Shown piece by piece: positions 34,550 through 45,814 of a stretch of DNA of 64,000 bases; position 1 is the first letter of the stretch; each line of letters begins with the position of its first letter. The notes below the pieces were generated by a model that did no database searches, was not told the DNA's origin, and worked only from the letters and a program-made list of their open reading frames with translations. The translations under genes were made by a program, and so were the position numbers. The DNA comes from Proteles cristata cristata. Taxonomy: Eukaryota > Chordata > Mammalia > Carnivora > Hyaenidae. The stretch is from contig JAESUZ010001058.1 of the NCBI GenBank assembly GCA_017311185.1, positions 1,229,092 through 1,293,091 on the forward strand, read 5' to 3'.

Positions 34550-34794
34550 TTTTTAAAGAATGTTTATTTAGGGAGATCACATGTGTATGTTCCTGCACAA
34601 GTGGTGTGTGGGGGAGGCAATGGAGAGAGAAACATGGGGTGGGAGAGAGAGAGAGAGAGAGAGAGATCCCAAGCAGACTCCACAAACATCAGCACAGAGC
34701 CTGACCTGGGGCTCAATTCCAGGAACCGCGAGACCATGACCTGAGCCAAAATTGGAAGTCAGGTGCCCACCTGACTGAGCCATTTGGGTGTCCC
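34550..34794 (-). mobile_element. CAN SINE, diverged
   Basis: 5' end at about 34794 (GGGACACCCAAATGGCTCAG on -); body with CATGACCTGAGCC and CAGCACAGAGCCTGAC, (GA)n at 34647-34666. An internal GTCAGGTGCCCACCTGAC stretch near 34758 is atypical. Confidence 0.9.
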
Positions 34795-34879
34795 TGTTTT
34801 TTGTTTTTTTAATGGACTTTTATTTCTATTCCATTGACGTAGATGTCTACCCTTCCTGCCTGGTTTAAAAGATTACCTG

Positions 34880-35165
34880 AAGTGTTTGCTTAATATATCT
34901 CCGTAGCCAGTGCCAGGAAATTCAGGGAGTCTGAAAAGGTGCTTGGAAATTTATATTTTATATAAGCACCATCAGGTGACCCCGGGGTCAAGATTGAGAA
35001 ACCATGGTAGTGCTTCTCAAACTTCAATGAACACATGACTCACTAGGACTCTTGTTAAATGCATATCGTGATTCAGCAAGCCTGGGTTGGGGTCTGAGAT
35101 TCCGTACTTCTAATGAGTTCCTGGGTGATGCTGCCGCTGGCCACATGCCACACACCGTTAGTGGA
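34880..35165. mobile_element. two MER5-type (hAT-Charlie) elements
   Basis: The 34940-35008 part ends CATCAGGTGACC..AGATTGAGAAACCATGG. It is followed by 35009-35165: TAGTGCTTCTCAAACTTCAA, GACTCTTGTTAAATGCATAT, GGGTTGGGGTCTGAGATTCC, CTGGGTGATGCTGCCGCTGG. Inverted-repeat DNA transposons, so strand is not meaningful. Confidence 0.68.
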
Positions 35166-36302
35166 GAGAGGCTGGGAGGTCTCCTCCCACAGCCATGACC
35201 CACACCTCCCCGGTGGGCCTCTCAGGCTTTATTAGGCTTCATCGAATATTTGAAATTTCTTCTGTGTTAGTTTTTGCCTTTATTTATTTCAATACTGCTG
35301 ATGTGGTGAACTTCTCTAGCTGGTGTATGGTGCCTTACATGTCAGATTTGGGGGATGGTATTTGAAAAGGACTTCAGGACTTTATTTCTGGGCACACAGA
35401 AGATGTGGAGTCAGGAATGCCTAGTGGAGAAAGGGATTTATTGGTTTCTGAACAACATACTGACCATAATGTTTCTATTTATTTTAATTCTACCTTTTCC
35501 CAGAAGATGTCTATTGGCAGGTTATTTTTCTCTCCTAGTGGATACTCAAATGCAGATACAGAACTGCAGCACATTTGCCTAAAAAACTCGTTTAGATAAG
35601 CCACAGGTGCTGGATTACATCAGCTCTTCCAACACCCGCTTGATCTGCCTTTATTGAGGAGATGATCTGTTTTGAAGGCTAATGTTAGAATCTTCCCAAT
35701 TTTTTCTTTTCTTACTGTTTCTTTTAGTAAGTCGTCCTAATTGTTGGGATATCGAATATCTCCACTTTCACGTAAGGAGAATTTATCCCTTTCCTCTCGA
35801 GGAACTGCTGTTTCTCAAGTACTTTGGTGAGGCTTGCACTTCACAGTCCTCAACCGTGTGCTCAGATGTGCCCTTGCATATCATTTCATGCTAATATGGG
35901 CTTGGTGTAGTAAGTGTCATTGATTTCCTGGGAAAGGGGCTTTGTCAGTTCAGGCAACTGCAGCTGTTAATTCTGGATGTCAAATCCTAGTAAACCCACA
36001 CTCTTAAAATGAGCTCTTTTTGTGCCATGTCTGCTTTCCTAATAGTGGCAGTGTTCTGAGTTACAAGCACTGATGTTGTTGTTTGTTATTGTCCTTTATT
36101 GTTTACTGAATGTTTTCGGAAGCTTTGGTACTCTTCAAGTAAGTGACTTTAGGATTAGTGGTGATTTTCTGATTTGAAATTTTCTTGGTGCAGCTACCTT
36201 AGTGGGTCTGTATTTGAGGAGTGGATGAGAACTTCCATATTCTTAAAAATTTTTACTAAACAGGTTTTTAATGTAAGAGTAATGCTCACATATGTTTAAA
36301 GT
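35166..36302. other. no gene or assigned repeat
   Basis: 1.1 kb with no recognised repeat. Open frames up to 75 codons, none recognisable. Confidence 0.5.
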
Positions 36303-36316
36303 ATCAAATGGTACAG

Positions 36317-36536
36317 GGGCCCCTGGGTGGCTCAGTTGGTTGCACGTCTGACTTTGGCTCAGGTCATGATCTCAGGGTTCGTGAGTTCGAGCCCTGCATC
36401 AGGCTCTGTGCTGACAGCTCAGAGACTGGAGCCTGCTTCGGGTTCTGTGTCTCCCTCTCTCTGCCCCTTCCCTGCTCTCACTCTGTCTTTCTCTGTCTCA
36501 AAAATAAATAAACATTAAAAAAAATTAAAAAAAAAA
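36317..36536 (+). mobile_element. CAN SINE
   Basis: Begins GGGGCCCCTGGGTGGCTCAG; complete old-type body and tail (TCTCAAAAATAAATAAACAT). Flanking ATCAAATRGTACAG at 36303-36316 and 36537-36550, one mismatch. Confidence 0.97.
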
Positions 36537-36550
36537 ATCAAATAGTACAG

Positions 36551-39500
36551 AAGTGAATAAAATGACCATGCCCCTTCTAGCCCGATCCCTCCTTTTGTTT
36601 TCTGCTTTGCTCCAAATGCTATTTTGACACCATTCTTTTTGATGAAGAACCTGTTCAACCCTCAGTCACGGAAAGTATGGGGAATTAAGAGCTATTACAT
36701 CATCTCTAACTGCTATGGTCTCACTCCTCTCCAACCCCCAAGGTTACATATTTCTCCTTCAGGACTTTACAATAGATGTTTAAATCCTATTACTTTTTCA
36801 GAGCTCGAAATTTTTATAATTGTTTTTGAGTAGGAAACACATATGGTTCCAAATCAAAACATAAAAGGGGTTTCATTTAATCATTTCTGGGCTACCCTTT
36901 TAGAGGCTTTCAACTCATATGAAAGATGTGTATGTGTTAGCTCCTTCCACCACATCTGTAGTGATGTGCATCTGAAGTGTTGTTCATAAGCCACTTAAGG
37001 TCCTCCTGGCTAGACTGGTCTCTCTTTGAGTCACTGCTGTGGCCACCCACTCACTGTGGCCTTTACCTGTCATCTCCCACATCTAGCCTGGCCCCACCTC
37101 ATATTATGAGCCATGTGCCTTTGCCTCCCTTGTTTATACTCAAAGCATGAGACTCCATGAATTCCCACTTACTATACACAAATACACAACCAGAAATACA
37201 GGAAATGAATGCCCCATGGGGCTGATCTTTGACAGATGGAAACAAGAGCTAGTTAAAAAAAAATTCTACACCCAGATTATCCCAAGAAACATTTTCTATG
37301 GCTTTTCAGAGGATGGCCCCCCAAGATCAAGTGAAATCAGTCACCCTTAGTCCTTAGTTGTGGCCACCGCAGGAAAGCACTTTTGTATTGGCTCTTTGCT
37401 TCCCTGTCTTAGTTCCCACGTCTTTCACTGTTGCTTCCTGAGATGGTATTCCCTGATAAAGTAGCAATGCACAGACCTTTGCCTGAGGCCCTTCCCCTTC
37501 ATGGTATTTTGGTGGCCTTCAGTTTTAGTTATTTTACATGTAGAATTAATTTATCTCATGCTATTCAGAATTGAGATACTTGAATTTACACTTGCCTTTC
37601 CTGCAACTAGTCTGAATTAACAAGGGTTTATTATACTTAAATGTTGAATTACAAATCTTGTCAATATCCTATTTAATGAAGATAGAATTTGAAATCATGG
37701 TGGGGATCGAGGAAGAAAAATTTTATTTTTTCTAGCTGGCAGAAATAGTTTACCTGCTTATATGTGTTATACACCACAAATACATAAAAAAATCTATCTT
37801 CTAAAGGAGCTGAGTTTCCGAGATATTTTCAGGTGATAAAGAAACTCTTAAAGATTTGTCTACAAATTTGCTTCTTTAAGTACAGAAGAGGAAAATCTTC
37901 ATTCAGAACACAGCAGGATATTGTGAGATATATAGGGTGTGCTATCCAATTATTGTCTTCAGCAAATCAAAAACTTTAGGACTGACACTAGCATATATAC
38001 TTAGCAGAGTTTGAAAATTTGAGACTTTTTATAGACCAGAAGAAAAGGAAGAATTAGCTGGTTGCCATGCCTTGGTGTTTTTCGCCATGGCACATAAATG
38101 TGTCTAGGTAGTGTCCCTTTTCTCCTTGTGGCTTCAGTGAAGGGGAGAGTGACCCAGTAAGTTATTCTCAGTCGTGACCTGAAAGCCTTCTTGACAGGTG
38201 TGATATATAAGGTTTTCCCACAGGGCCAATAATAATACTGAAGTAGGAATTCTCTATTCATGTTTTTTTTTTCCTTTACTGATTCCATATCTTACCGTAA
38301 AGATCAAAGTTTATGTGTTAACTGGATAATCAGATATCCCTCTCTTATATAACTATGCTACTGTTAGCAGACTTTTCAAATTCTCCTACAGCTTTTGAAT
38401 TTTCAGAATATGTCTTTATACTCATTTCTTTCTCTCTTCAGGTTCTGCAATGTATGTTGCCACTCCCAGGGGTCTCTGTCCTTTGGGAGCTGGAAGCATG
38501 ATCCAGAATCCAACTCCTTAGTAGAGGGAGCTGTGTACATGAGAGAGGCCTGTTATGTCTGTGATGTTGGTTTAGTCCCTTTAAGAAAAGAGCAGGTTGG
38601 CAGTAGGTTGACATTTGTGACTTAGAGTCCCTTCTTAGAAGGTAGAAGTGGAGATAGCAGGGATTGTTAGGCCATAATCAGTCATTTTGCCAGCCATGGA
38701 GATGTTGGAAGTAAATCTACCAAAAGAACCACCGTGAACTGCATCATGATAGATGCAGACTCTGGGTCTGGTATTATACATTCATTTCTTACTTGCTGGT
38801 CCTATTTATCATTCTGTCAAAACTAGTCCTACTGCAAGAATATTGGGAAGTAGAAGGTCTCAGAGTATATTTTTCCTGCAATCTCCTAGGCACAAAGTTC
38901 AAATAGATGTTAAGCTTCACGATAAACAGTTGTGCATTTCAATATAAGCTATTTTGATAGTGGTTGGATAATAAACTCAAAGTTTAAAAAATGAAAGTGA
39001 CCTGTAATTCCTTGCTTACAGCTAAATGAGAAACTCAATTCTCAAATTGTTCGGTTAGAGTAAAGGCACTGTTAGAAATGTAAATAACAAACAGGTAAAG
39101 TGAATTTATGTCCATGAAAATGGAGTTTGGAACACTCAAAGCATCATAAATTTCAAAGGTTGAGAAGAAGGTAAAGATCCTTGGTCTAGACCTTAGCTAA
39201 TGCCATTCAACCTGGGCCAAAAGCCCGAGGGATCAGGAAAGATGGTTCTGTTTTATTAGAAAGTACTATTCTTAAAGGTCTTACTAAAAGTTGAGTCCTT
39301 AAAAATTCTACCCTTGAATCTTTTAAAAAGATTTATGATGATAAAGTCTATACCTTCTACCATCTGCCCATTATTTACATATTTCCTTATGGTTGACCTG
39401 CTGGTCTCTCTTTCTGTGTTCTCTTCCCTCCACTAAAGTCTTTGTTTTAGGCCAAATATTCCCCATTCAACTATACCTTATGTTCGGCGGTCTCAGGAAG

Positions 39501-39816
39501 ACACTTTATCATTATGGTAGAGTTTCAGGTTATTAATCTTTTTTCTAAGTGTGTTATCCAGAACTGAATAGGAAGACACCGAGGAATCTTCCTGGGACAG
39601 AACTGAGTGGGAATATCACTGCAACTGAACAGGACACACATTCTTATTAATGGAAACATAGCATACTCCGGACTTCTTGCCTCGCAGTTCAGACTCCTCT
39701 GGCTCTTTCCCTGTATGTTTTTGTTAGATATCTCCATACTGTTCTGCTTTTCATTTTGGGGAACATAAGTGCAATAAAAGATAAGCAACAGTAACACAAA
39801 CAACCACTAAAAGATA
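36551..39816. other. 3.3 kb without gene or named repeat
   Basis: The longest stretch without a recognised mobile element. No exon is recognised. 39200-39560 is C/T-rich and repeat-like but unassigned. As the least repeat-laden segment it is a good place to look for conserved non-coding sequence. Confidence 0.45.
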
Positions 39817-39832
39817 ACTTTGTCACTTTTTA

Positions 39833-40050
39833 TTTTTTAAAAATTTTTAAATGTTTATTTATTTTTGAGAGAGAGAGAGAATGCAAGCAGGGAAGGGGCA
39901 GAGAGAGAGAGGGAGACACAGAATCTGAAGCAGGCTCCAGGCTCTGAGTGGTCAGCACAGAGCCCGATGTGAGGCTCGGACTCACAAACCGTGAGATCAT
40001 GACATGAACTGAAGTCAGAAGCTTAACCGACTGAGCCACCCACTTGCCCC
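39833..40050 (-). mobile_element. CAN SINE
   Basis: 5' end at 40050. Perfect 16-bp duplication ACTTTGTCACTTTTTA at 39817-39832 and 40051-40066. Old-type markers with a full-length body. Confidence 0.97.
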
Positions 40051-40089
40051 ACTTTGTCACTTTTTAAATGGATGTAAATGAAAAAAGAA

Positions 40090-40145
40090 TTGTTCTGAAA
40101 CTAATATAACATTGCATGTTAATTCTACTTCAATTTAAAAAAATT
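40090..40145 (+). mobile_element. L1 3'-terminal scrap
   Basis: TGAAACTAATATAACATTGC, ATGTTAATTCTACTTCAATT plus A run resembles the extreme 3' end of a carnivore L1. Confidence 0.5.
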
Positions 40146-40167
40146 TAATGGGTGAGTATACAATGCA

Positions 40168-40200
40168 GGGGGGGAGTAGGGGTGGCGGTGGGTGGGAGGG
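40168..40200 (+). other. G-quadruplex-forming sequence
   Basis: G-runs of 7, 4, 3, 3 and 3 within 33 bases, just downstream of the L1 scrap. Fits the G3+N1-7 rule on the + strand. Confidence 0.65.
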
Positions 40201-40457
40201 CATTGTTTTGCTCTGTGGATAGATAGGTAGAGTTTTTGGAGGGCCATTATGTAATATGTATCACAATGTAAAATTTAAAATATGTATACCTTTCATTTAA
40301 ATCCAGTACTTCTTAAATCTCCATCTAAAAAGGGCCAAGGTATTTATTAAGAATGTCTTCACTGCTTACCCCCTTCTTATTGTATGAATCCTCAGCATAA
40401 TTATTTTTACAGATGCATTTTAATTATTAGCTCCTTTGCTTTCACAGACAAAGGCTC
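40201..40457. other. no gene or assigned repeat
   Basis: Nothing recognised. Confidence 0.45.
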
Positions 40458-40655
40458 TTCCTAGATTTGAGGTTCTCAAACTTTGCAGTGCAGCACAAGA
40501 ACCTGAAGAGCATGTTAACAGATGGTTGGGCCCCACCCCCAGGCCTTCCGACACAGGTCGGTCTGGGGTGGGGCCAGATACTTGGCTTTGTCTTAACTTA
40601 CCTGGTAAGGCCTGTGGTCCTTGGGCAGGTAGCACACTTTGAGGACAACTTCCCT
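40458..40655. mobile_element. MER5-type (hAT-Charlie) element
   Basis: Near full length: GAGGTTCTCAAACTTTGCAG, GGTTGGGCCCCACCCCCAGG, GGTCTGGGGTGGGGCCAGAT, and a TAGCACACTTTGAGGACAAC end that mirrors the start. Open frames across it are chance. Confidence 0.75.
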
Positions 40656-41489
40656 AGACAAATGCTCCATAAATGTTACTTGACAGAATCATGGCTGGAA
40701 AGTGGGTGTCACTACCACTTCATGAGCCCCCACTAAAATGGAAGCAAAACCTTCCCTGCAGAATCTACCAAGCTTTCTTTTCCAGTGTCCACAGAAAATT
40801 CAGCATCTTGATTTTTTTCCCCTTCAAACTCCTCTTTTTAGAGGCCCATAGGTACATACACTTGAGCATGACTTGCCTTATGTTTTCTTGAGAAAATAGA
40901 GCCTTTTTCAACGAATGTCCTTGACATCTTATCACAAGTCCACAAATTGGCTGGTGTCTGAATCCCATTTTCTCCTTTATCCACCTTTTTTCCTAAAGGA
41001 AGTTAAAGATAAACCTGCACTTTGAATCCTACCCTTTCTAACCTTTTCCAACTTGGTTGTTGGCCTGGTTATTGTCCCATCATCATATACATTAATTAAT
41101 GCACAAGCCTGCTGTAGGATTTCTCATGTTAAAATTACCCTTACAGCAACAACTGTGGACCATTTTTGACCTTATAACTCCTATAGTTACTCTACTCTTC
41201 TGCAGATTTTTAAAGTGTAACTTCTAAAAATTGTCTTAATGTACTTTATCCTACCTTCCCACACTGGGAAACTCATTTCAGTCTGGTTTTGCCCCCAAAA
41301 TATCACTGAACTGGCTCTCGCTCTGAGCTCCGAGTTCTTGTGTGTGTAACATTTGACCCAGTTTACTTCCCCACTGCCTCCTTTGCCTGAGCAACCTCCT
41401 CCACACAGTCTGTTTCTCTCAACCCACCTTTCCTCTGTAGTCCAATTCCTCTCTCCGTGGACAATAGCCAACCATTCATAAGCTGAGGA
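40656..41489. other. no gene or assigned repeat
   Basis: No recognised element. A 118-codon open frame on the - strand (41187-41543) runs into the following L2 and is not a recognised protein. Confidence 0.45.
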
Positions 41490-42350
41490 GTCATTTCTAT
41501 GTAGCATAGACCTTTGTGCTGAAATCCAGACTCTCACATACATGTAATTGGCACCTCTGCTTGATGTCCAATAACCAACTCAAAACCAACATATCCCAAG
41601 TGGAGCTCTGCATTTCCTCCCAACTCTATGCCTCTTTCCTTTGTCCTCTATTTCAGAAAAAGGTATCTTGCATTTGCTCATCCATTGTCCTTACTCTGGC
41701 TCAAACCCCACCATTCTTGCCTGTGCCCTGGGGTAACCTGCAACAATACCCCTCATGTGTGTATCCCCAGTATATCCCCACAGAGGTGAGAGGGGTCTTT
41801 TAAAAATGCAAATAAAGTCGTCACTCCCTCACTCATCACTCTTCGGTCATTGTCTGTAATAGTTGGAATAAAATAAAAACTTTTTTTTTTTTTTAAAGCA
41901 TCCTGTAAGATCTGCCCATTTTCTCTCCCTCTGAAGCTGGCCTTGTTCTATATTGTCTATACCATAGTCACATTCATTGTCTTTCCCAGAAATAAGATCT
42001 CTCACTGGGCCCTTTGCATTAGCTGTTCTGGGTGCTTAGATGCCCCTCACACCTTTACAGCTGGCTTCATTTTCATCCTTTCTGTCTTGGGTGACTGGTT
42101 ACATCCTCAGAGGGATCTTCCTGCCTATCTGCTGTACGTCCCTTCCTTCTGGTTTTCTCCGTTCTCCTCCCCGCTCATGGTACAAATTAAAATTGGAAAG
42201 AATACATTCATTTTTGTTTTCTTGTTCTCACTCTCCTTTCATGAACTCTAGAGGTTAGAGTTTTCAGCTGTTTTGTTAGCATCTCCATCTCGAGTCAGGC
42301 TCATTGCTTGGCTTGTGGGTTCTTAATAAGTATTTGTTGGGAGACTAGAT
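41490..42350 (+). mobile_element. L2, about 0.86 kb, sense
   Basis: Sense L2 from the RT-distal region (CCAGACTCTCACATACATGT, CCAACATATCCCAAGTGGAG) to the 3' terminus (CTTTGCATTAGCTGTTCTGG, CCTCAGAGGGATCTTCCTGC, TTAATAAGTATTTGTTGGGA). Contains a T run at 41881-41894. The open frames at 41516-41803 and 41943-42251 are L2 relics. Confidence 0.75.
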
Positions 42351-43040
42351 AATGTTTATTGCAGCATTGCTGTGAACAGCAGAAAATCTGGGCACTATGT
42401 AAAGGTCCATCAATTTAATAGTGACGTTATAGAACGATCACTTGAAGCCTCAATAAAGGAGTACATTTGCATGCAGATATGGGAAACTTAAGAAATAGTA
42501 AGTGGAAAGGTACTCTGTTAAACATCATACAGACGATACCATTTGTTCTTAAGTGTAGCACCATATTTATATCTGCATGCGTCTCTCTCTCTCTCTCTCT
42601 ATCTCTTTTTTGTGTGTGTTTCCAGGATTTCTACTGGGATTTCCTCCCAGGAATGGCAATATAGAGTGAAAAGAATTTCTCTTATTTCATCTTCTTTTTG
42701 AAAAAAGATATTAGATATTTAAACTTTTATAATTTGCAAATAGTCCTTGTATGACAGCCTACTTTGAAAACAAAGACATTTTAAAGTGAATTACAAAATT
42801 TTATGTATACTATATTCATTCAGCCTACAAATATTCATCATCCATGTACTAGACAGTATTATACAGTAGGGATCCATTTTATTCCATAATTCGATATCTG
42901 AAAAAGAAGGTAAATATTTTGGGGATTTATCTCTGAGGGTGGTGGAATTATGGTTGGATTTCATTGTGCCTTCTTACATCCAAATTTTTGATGGTAAACA
43001 CAATCAAGGTTGTAATCCAGTTATTTTTAGAGGCATTTAA
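42351..43040 (+). mobile_element. old L1 (L1M/HAL1-like) 3' part
   Basis: GCAGCATTGCTGTGAACAGC, AGGTCCATCAATTTAATAGT, GGAGTACATTTGCATGCAGA, then ATCTCTGAGGGTGGTGGAAT match the 3' part of old L1 in sense. Frames fully decayed. Confidence 0.6.
42581..42606. repeat. CT microsatellite
   Basis: (TC)n of about 10 units, inside the old L1, followed by TTTTTTGTGTGTGTTT. Confidence 0.9.
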
Positions 43041-44259
43041 ATGCTTATATGGGAAAATACTCATTAATCATTTTAGAACCGTTTACTTGGCCAGGTGCAT
43101 CCTTTTTGATGGAAAACATTGATTGTATAAATACCTTTGGTGTAGATGCAGTTATAAAAATATGTGTAGTACTTACAGCTTAGAAAGTTTATAAATATGC
43201 AATGGTTCCCAGTAGGAAACACAAAACTCAATCTTGCTTTTCTTTGCCTAGAGACTGATTTCTTTAACAGGCCTAGTGACACGTTCATCTTGGAAAATGA
43301 GTACCCAAGGGAGCGTCAGGATCTTCTGTTAATTGCTAATATTTGTAACACACACCTGAGGGTATTTATGGAAGCCACGTCTTGAATCGGGAAGGGCAAA
43401 GCTCTCTATGTGGTGGAAGCTGCATTATAAGTGGGGTTGGTGCAGCTGGGGTCTGGGGGATGGATGGAATGTACATCTTGTGGGGGAAGAAAGATAAAAA
43501 TATGCAGTAGGAGAGGGAAGGGAGGGTGGAATAGGAGCCAGAGAGAAAGCCGTCCAGGGAGCCTCATGGGATTCTTTTATTGAACGTATGTAACTTGGAA
43601 GGGGGAAAAGAAGAGAGAACTGTCAGATCTGGGGACTGTAAGGGAAAATGAAATGCTCCTTGCAACAAGTATCACTGTGACCAACTTTTACAAAAACAAG
43701 GCAAGCAAAATGTGTGTCCACATTTCTTCACTGGTTCCTCCATCCTCTCATTTCCAGTGACCTATTTTTGCATTTTATCTTAACTACACTCTCCCAGGGT
43801 CGCACCCAGGACCAGAAACACCACCTTTAACACAGGTGGTTATTCATGTCCTGCTCTCTGACCAAACCTGCATCCTAGTTCACCTGCTGTATTCCCTCAC
43901 CAGCAACATTTCTCCTTCGTCAGCCCACTGGTCTGTTAATCCACATTTTCCTCCCTATCCTGTAGCCCTGCCCTGTTTCTCTGTTATTTATGCCGAGATT
44001 CAATGATTTACATCCACATCCTTGTATCTCTATCAACTCTTGTGCCTTTTTCTCCCTCTGAAACTTCTCATAGTTCTAGAATGCTGGGTCTGCTCTCTTG
44101 CCCCCTGAAACTGACTTAAGTCACCCATGGGTACCTCTAGGTAACCCATTGGTGTAGGTACCCTCACCCACAGGTTATTTGGTACCAACACAAACTGATA
44201 TCCTTTACGAAATATTATTATCTTTTAAAAACACTTGTTTACTCATTTGTTTCACACTT
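43041..44259. other. no gene or assigned repeat
   Basis: No recognised element. A purine-rich part (43500-43620) precedes a C/T-rich part (43720-44100) that may be decayed L2. Confidence 0.4.
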
Positions 44260-44370
44260 TTGCTACCAAAGATTGATAATCACAAGGTTACGATTATAGT
44301 TCATATCCCCAGAAATTAGCCCATTGTGGCAGAGTAACTTTTCAAATATTTGCTGAATAAATGAATGAAG
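44260..44370 (+). mobile_element. L2 3'-end fragment
   Basis: TTCATATCCCCAGAAATTAG and TTTGCTGAATAAATGAATGA match the L2 terminus. Confidence 0.45.
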
Positions 44371-45270
44371 TTAGCTCTAATGAAAACACAGTGAAGCGGA
44401 GGGAGTGGCCAGTTCGTGGATATGATTCATAAACTCTTCTGCCTATCAGGCACAAAATGGCATATCCGTGGTGCTGGGAAATTGATGAGGCACTGTCAGT
44501 TATTTAAAAAACTTTCCCCCTAAGTTTTCAAGGTACTCTACTGATGCAATAGAATAATTGATTTAGTCCCTTTCCTCTAAGCAAGCAATCTAAGTCACCT
44601 GCCTGTTAAGTTTGTGCCAGCGTCTTTGATTGATTCATACCCCGCTTGATTCCTAGAAGGGTTTCAGGCGCCAACTTCCACTTGATCTGAGGTTAATTCT
44701 ATCTCCTGTAACCTATGAATCTCTCAAATAGTCTGGCTTTCTGAAAATAACACATTGCCGGGATTACTACTATAACACGTACAATATAAATGGGTTGTCA
44801 GTCATCGCTGAAATGGTAATATATTCTCCAGCTTTCTATTCAAATCTGTTTCTTTGGGGTCTATTATTAGGTATTCTCAAAAGTATTGTCTCCACTTATG
44901 CTTCTTGAAAGTTAAATTGGAGATGTGTTCAGAGATGTGTCTTCCAGAAATTACCATCCCACTTAAAAGGTTCCTGGCAATTCTTAGATACATGATAGGC
45001 TGAGGAATATAATAACGGCAAACAGCACTTCTGAAAGGCACTTGGCTCATGTTGTAGAACTGTTGTGAGTTCAGGACACAAGATATTGTCTCAGTTCAGA
45101 GGCCAGGATGAGGGATTTTGTTCACCATGATTACCGAGCTGTTTTTCCTCCTTAGATATGGTACTTGGATTCTGTGAACTCTGTTATTTAAAATGGATCC
45201 TTTAAATACTTAACACAACCCCATTGTCCTGGTAGTGTAGAGCTGTCAGAAATATTGTCTTTTCTCAAAT
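44371..45270. other. no gene or assigned repeat
   Basis: 0.9 kb, no recognised element or exon. Confidence 0.5.
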
Positions 45271-45286
45271 TGTTCACTCATTTTTA

Positions 45287-45486
45287 TTTTATTTATTTTT
45301 AAATGTTTATTTTTGAGAGCAAGTGTGAGCAGGGGAGGGGCAGAGAGACAGAGGGACAGAGGATCTGAAGCAGGCTCTGTGCTGACAGCAGTGAGCCAAT
45401 ATGAGGCTCAGCCTCATGAACCGTGCGTGAGATTATGACCTGAGCTGAAGTCAGATGCTCAACCTACTGAGCCACCCAAGTGCCCC
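45287..45486 (-). mobile_element. CAN SINE
   Basis: 5' end at 45486. Imperfect 16-bp duplication (TGTTCACTCATTTTTA / TATTCACTCACTTTTA) at 45271-45286 and 45487-45502, two mismatches. Diverged body. Confidence 0.95.
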
Positions 45487-45573
45487 TATTCACTCACTTT
45501 TAAATTTATCTATCTAATAAGTATAGCATGTACTTACTGTGTGTAGTGAGAGTATCCAAAATAGTCATCAAAT

Positions 45574-45797
45574 GGGGCGCCTGGGTGGCTTAGTCGGTTA
45601 AGTGTCCGACTTTCGCTTAGGTCATGATCTCGTGGTTTGTGGGTTCGAGCCCCGCGTCGGGTTCTGTGCTGACTGCCAGCTCAGAGCCTGGAGCCTGTTT
45701 CAGTCTGTGACTCCCTCTCTCTCTGACCCTCCCTGCTCACGCTGTCTCTCTCTCTCTAGAAATAAAAAAAAAAAAAAAGAAAAAAGAAAAAAAAAAA
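45574..45797 (+). mobile_element. CAN SINE, young subtype
   Basis: Begins GGGGCGCCTGGGTGGCTTAG with the young markers, including TTTCAGTCTGTGACTCC. Perfect 17-bp duplication CCAAAATAGTCATCAAA at 45556-45572 and 45798-45814. Faces the preceding SINE across 87 bp. A-rich tail with G interruptions. Confidence 0.98.
45586..45651 (+). promoter_or_regulatory. Pol III A and B boxes of the 45574 SINE
   Basis: A box TGGCTTAGTCGG (45586-45597) and B box GGTTCGAGCC (45642-45651) are intact. Confidence 0.6.
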
Positions 45798-45814
45798 CCA
45801 AAATAGTCATCAAA

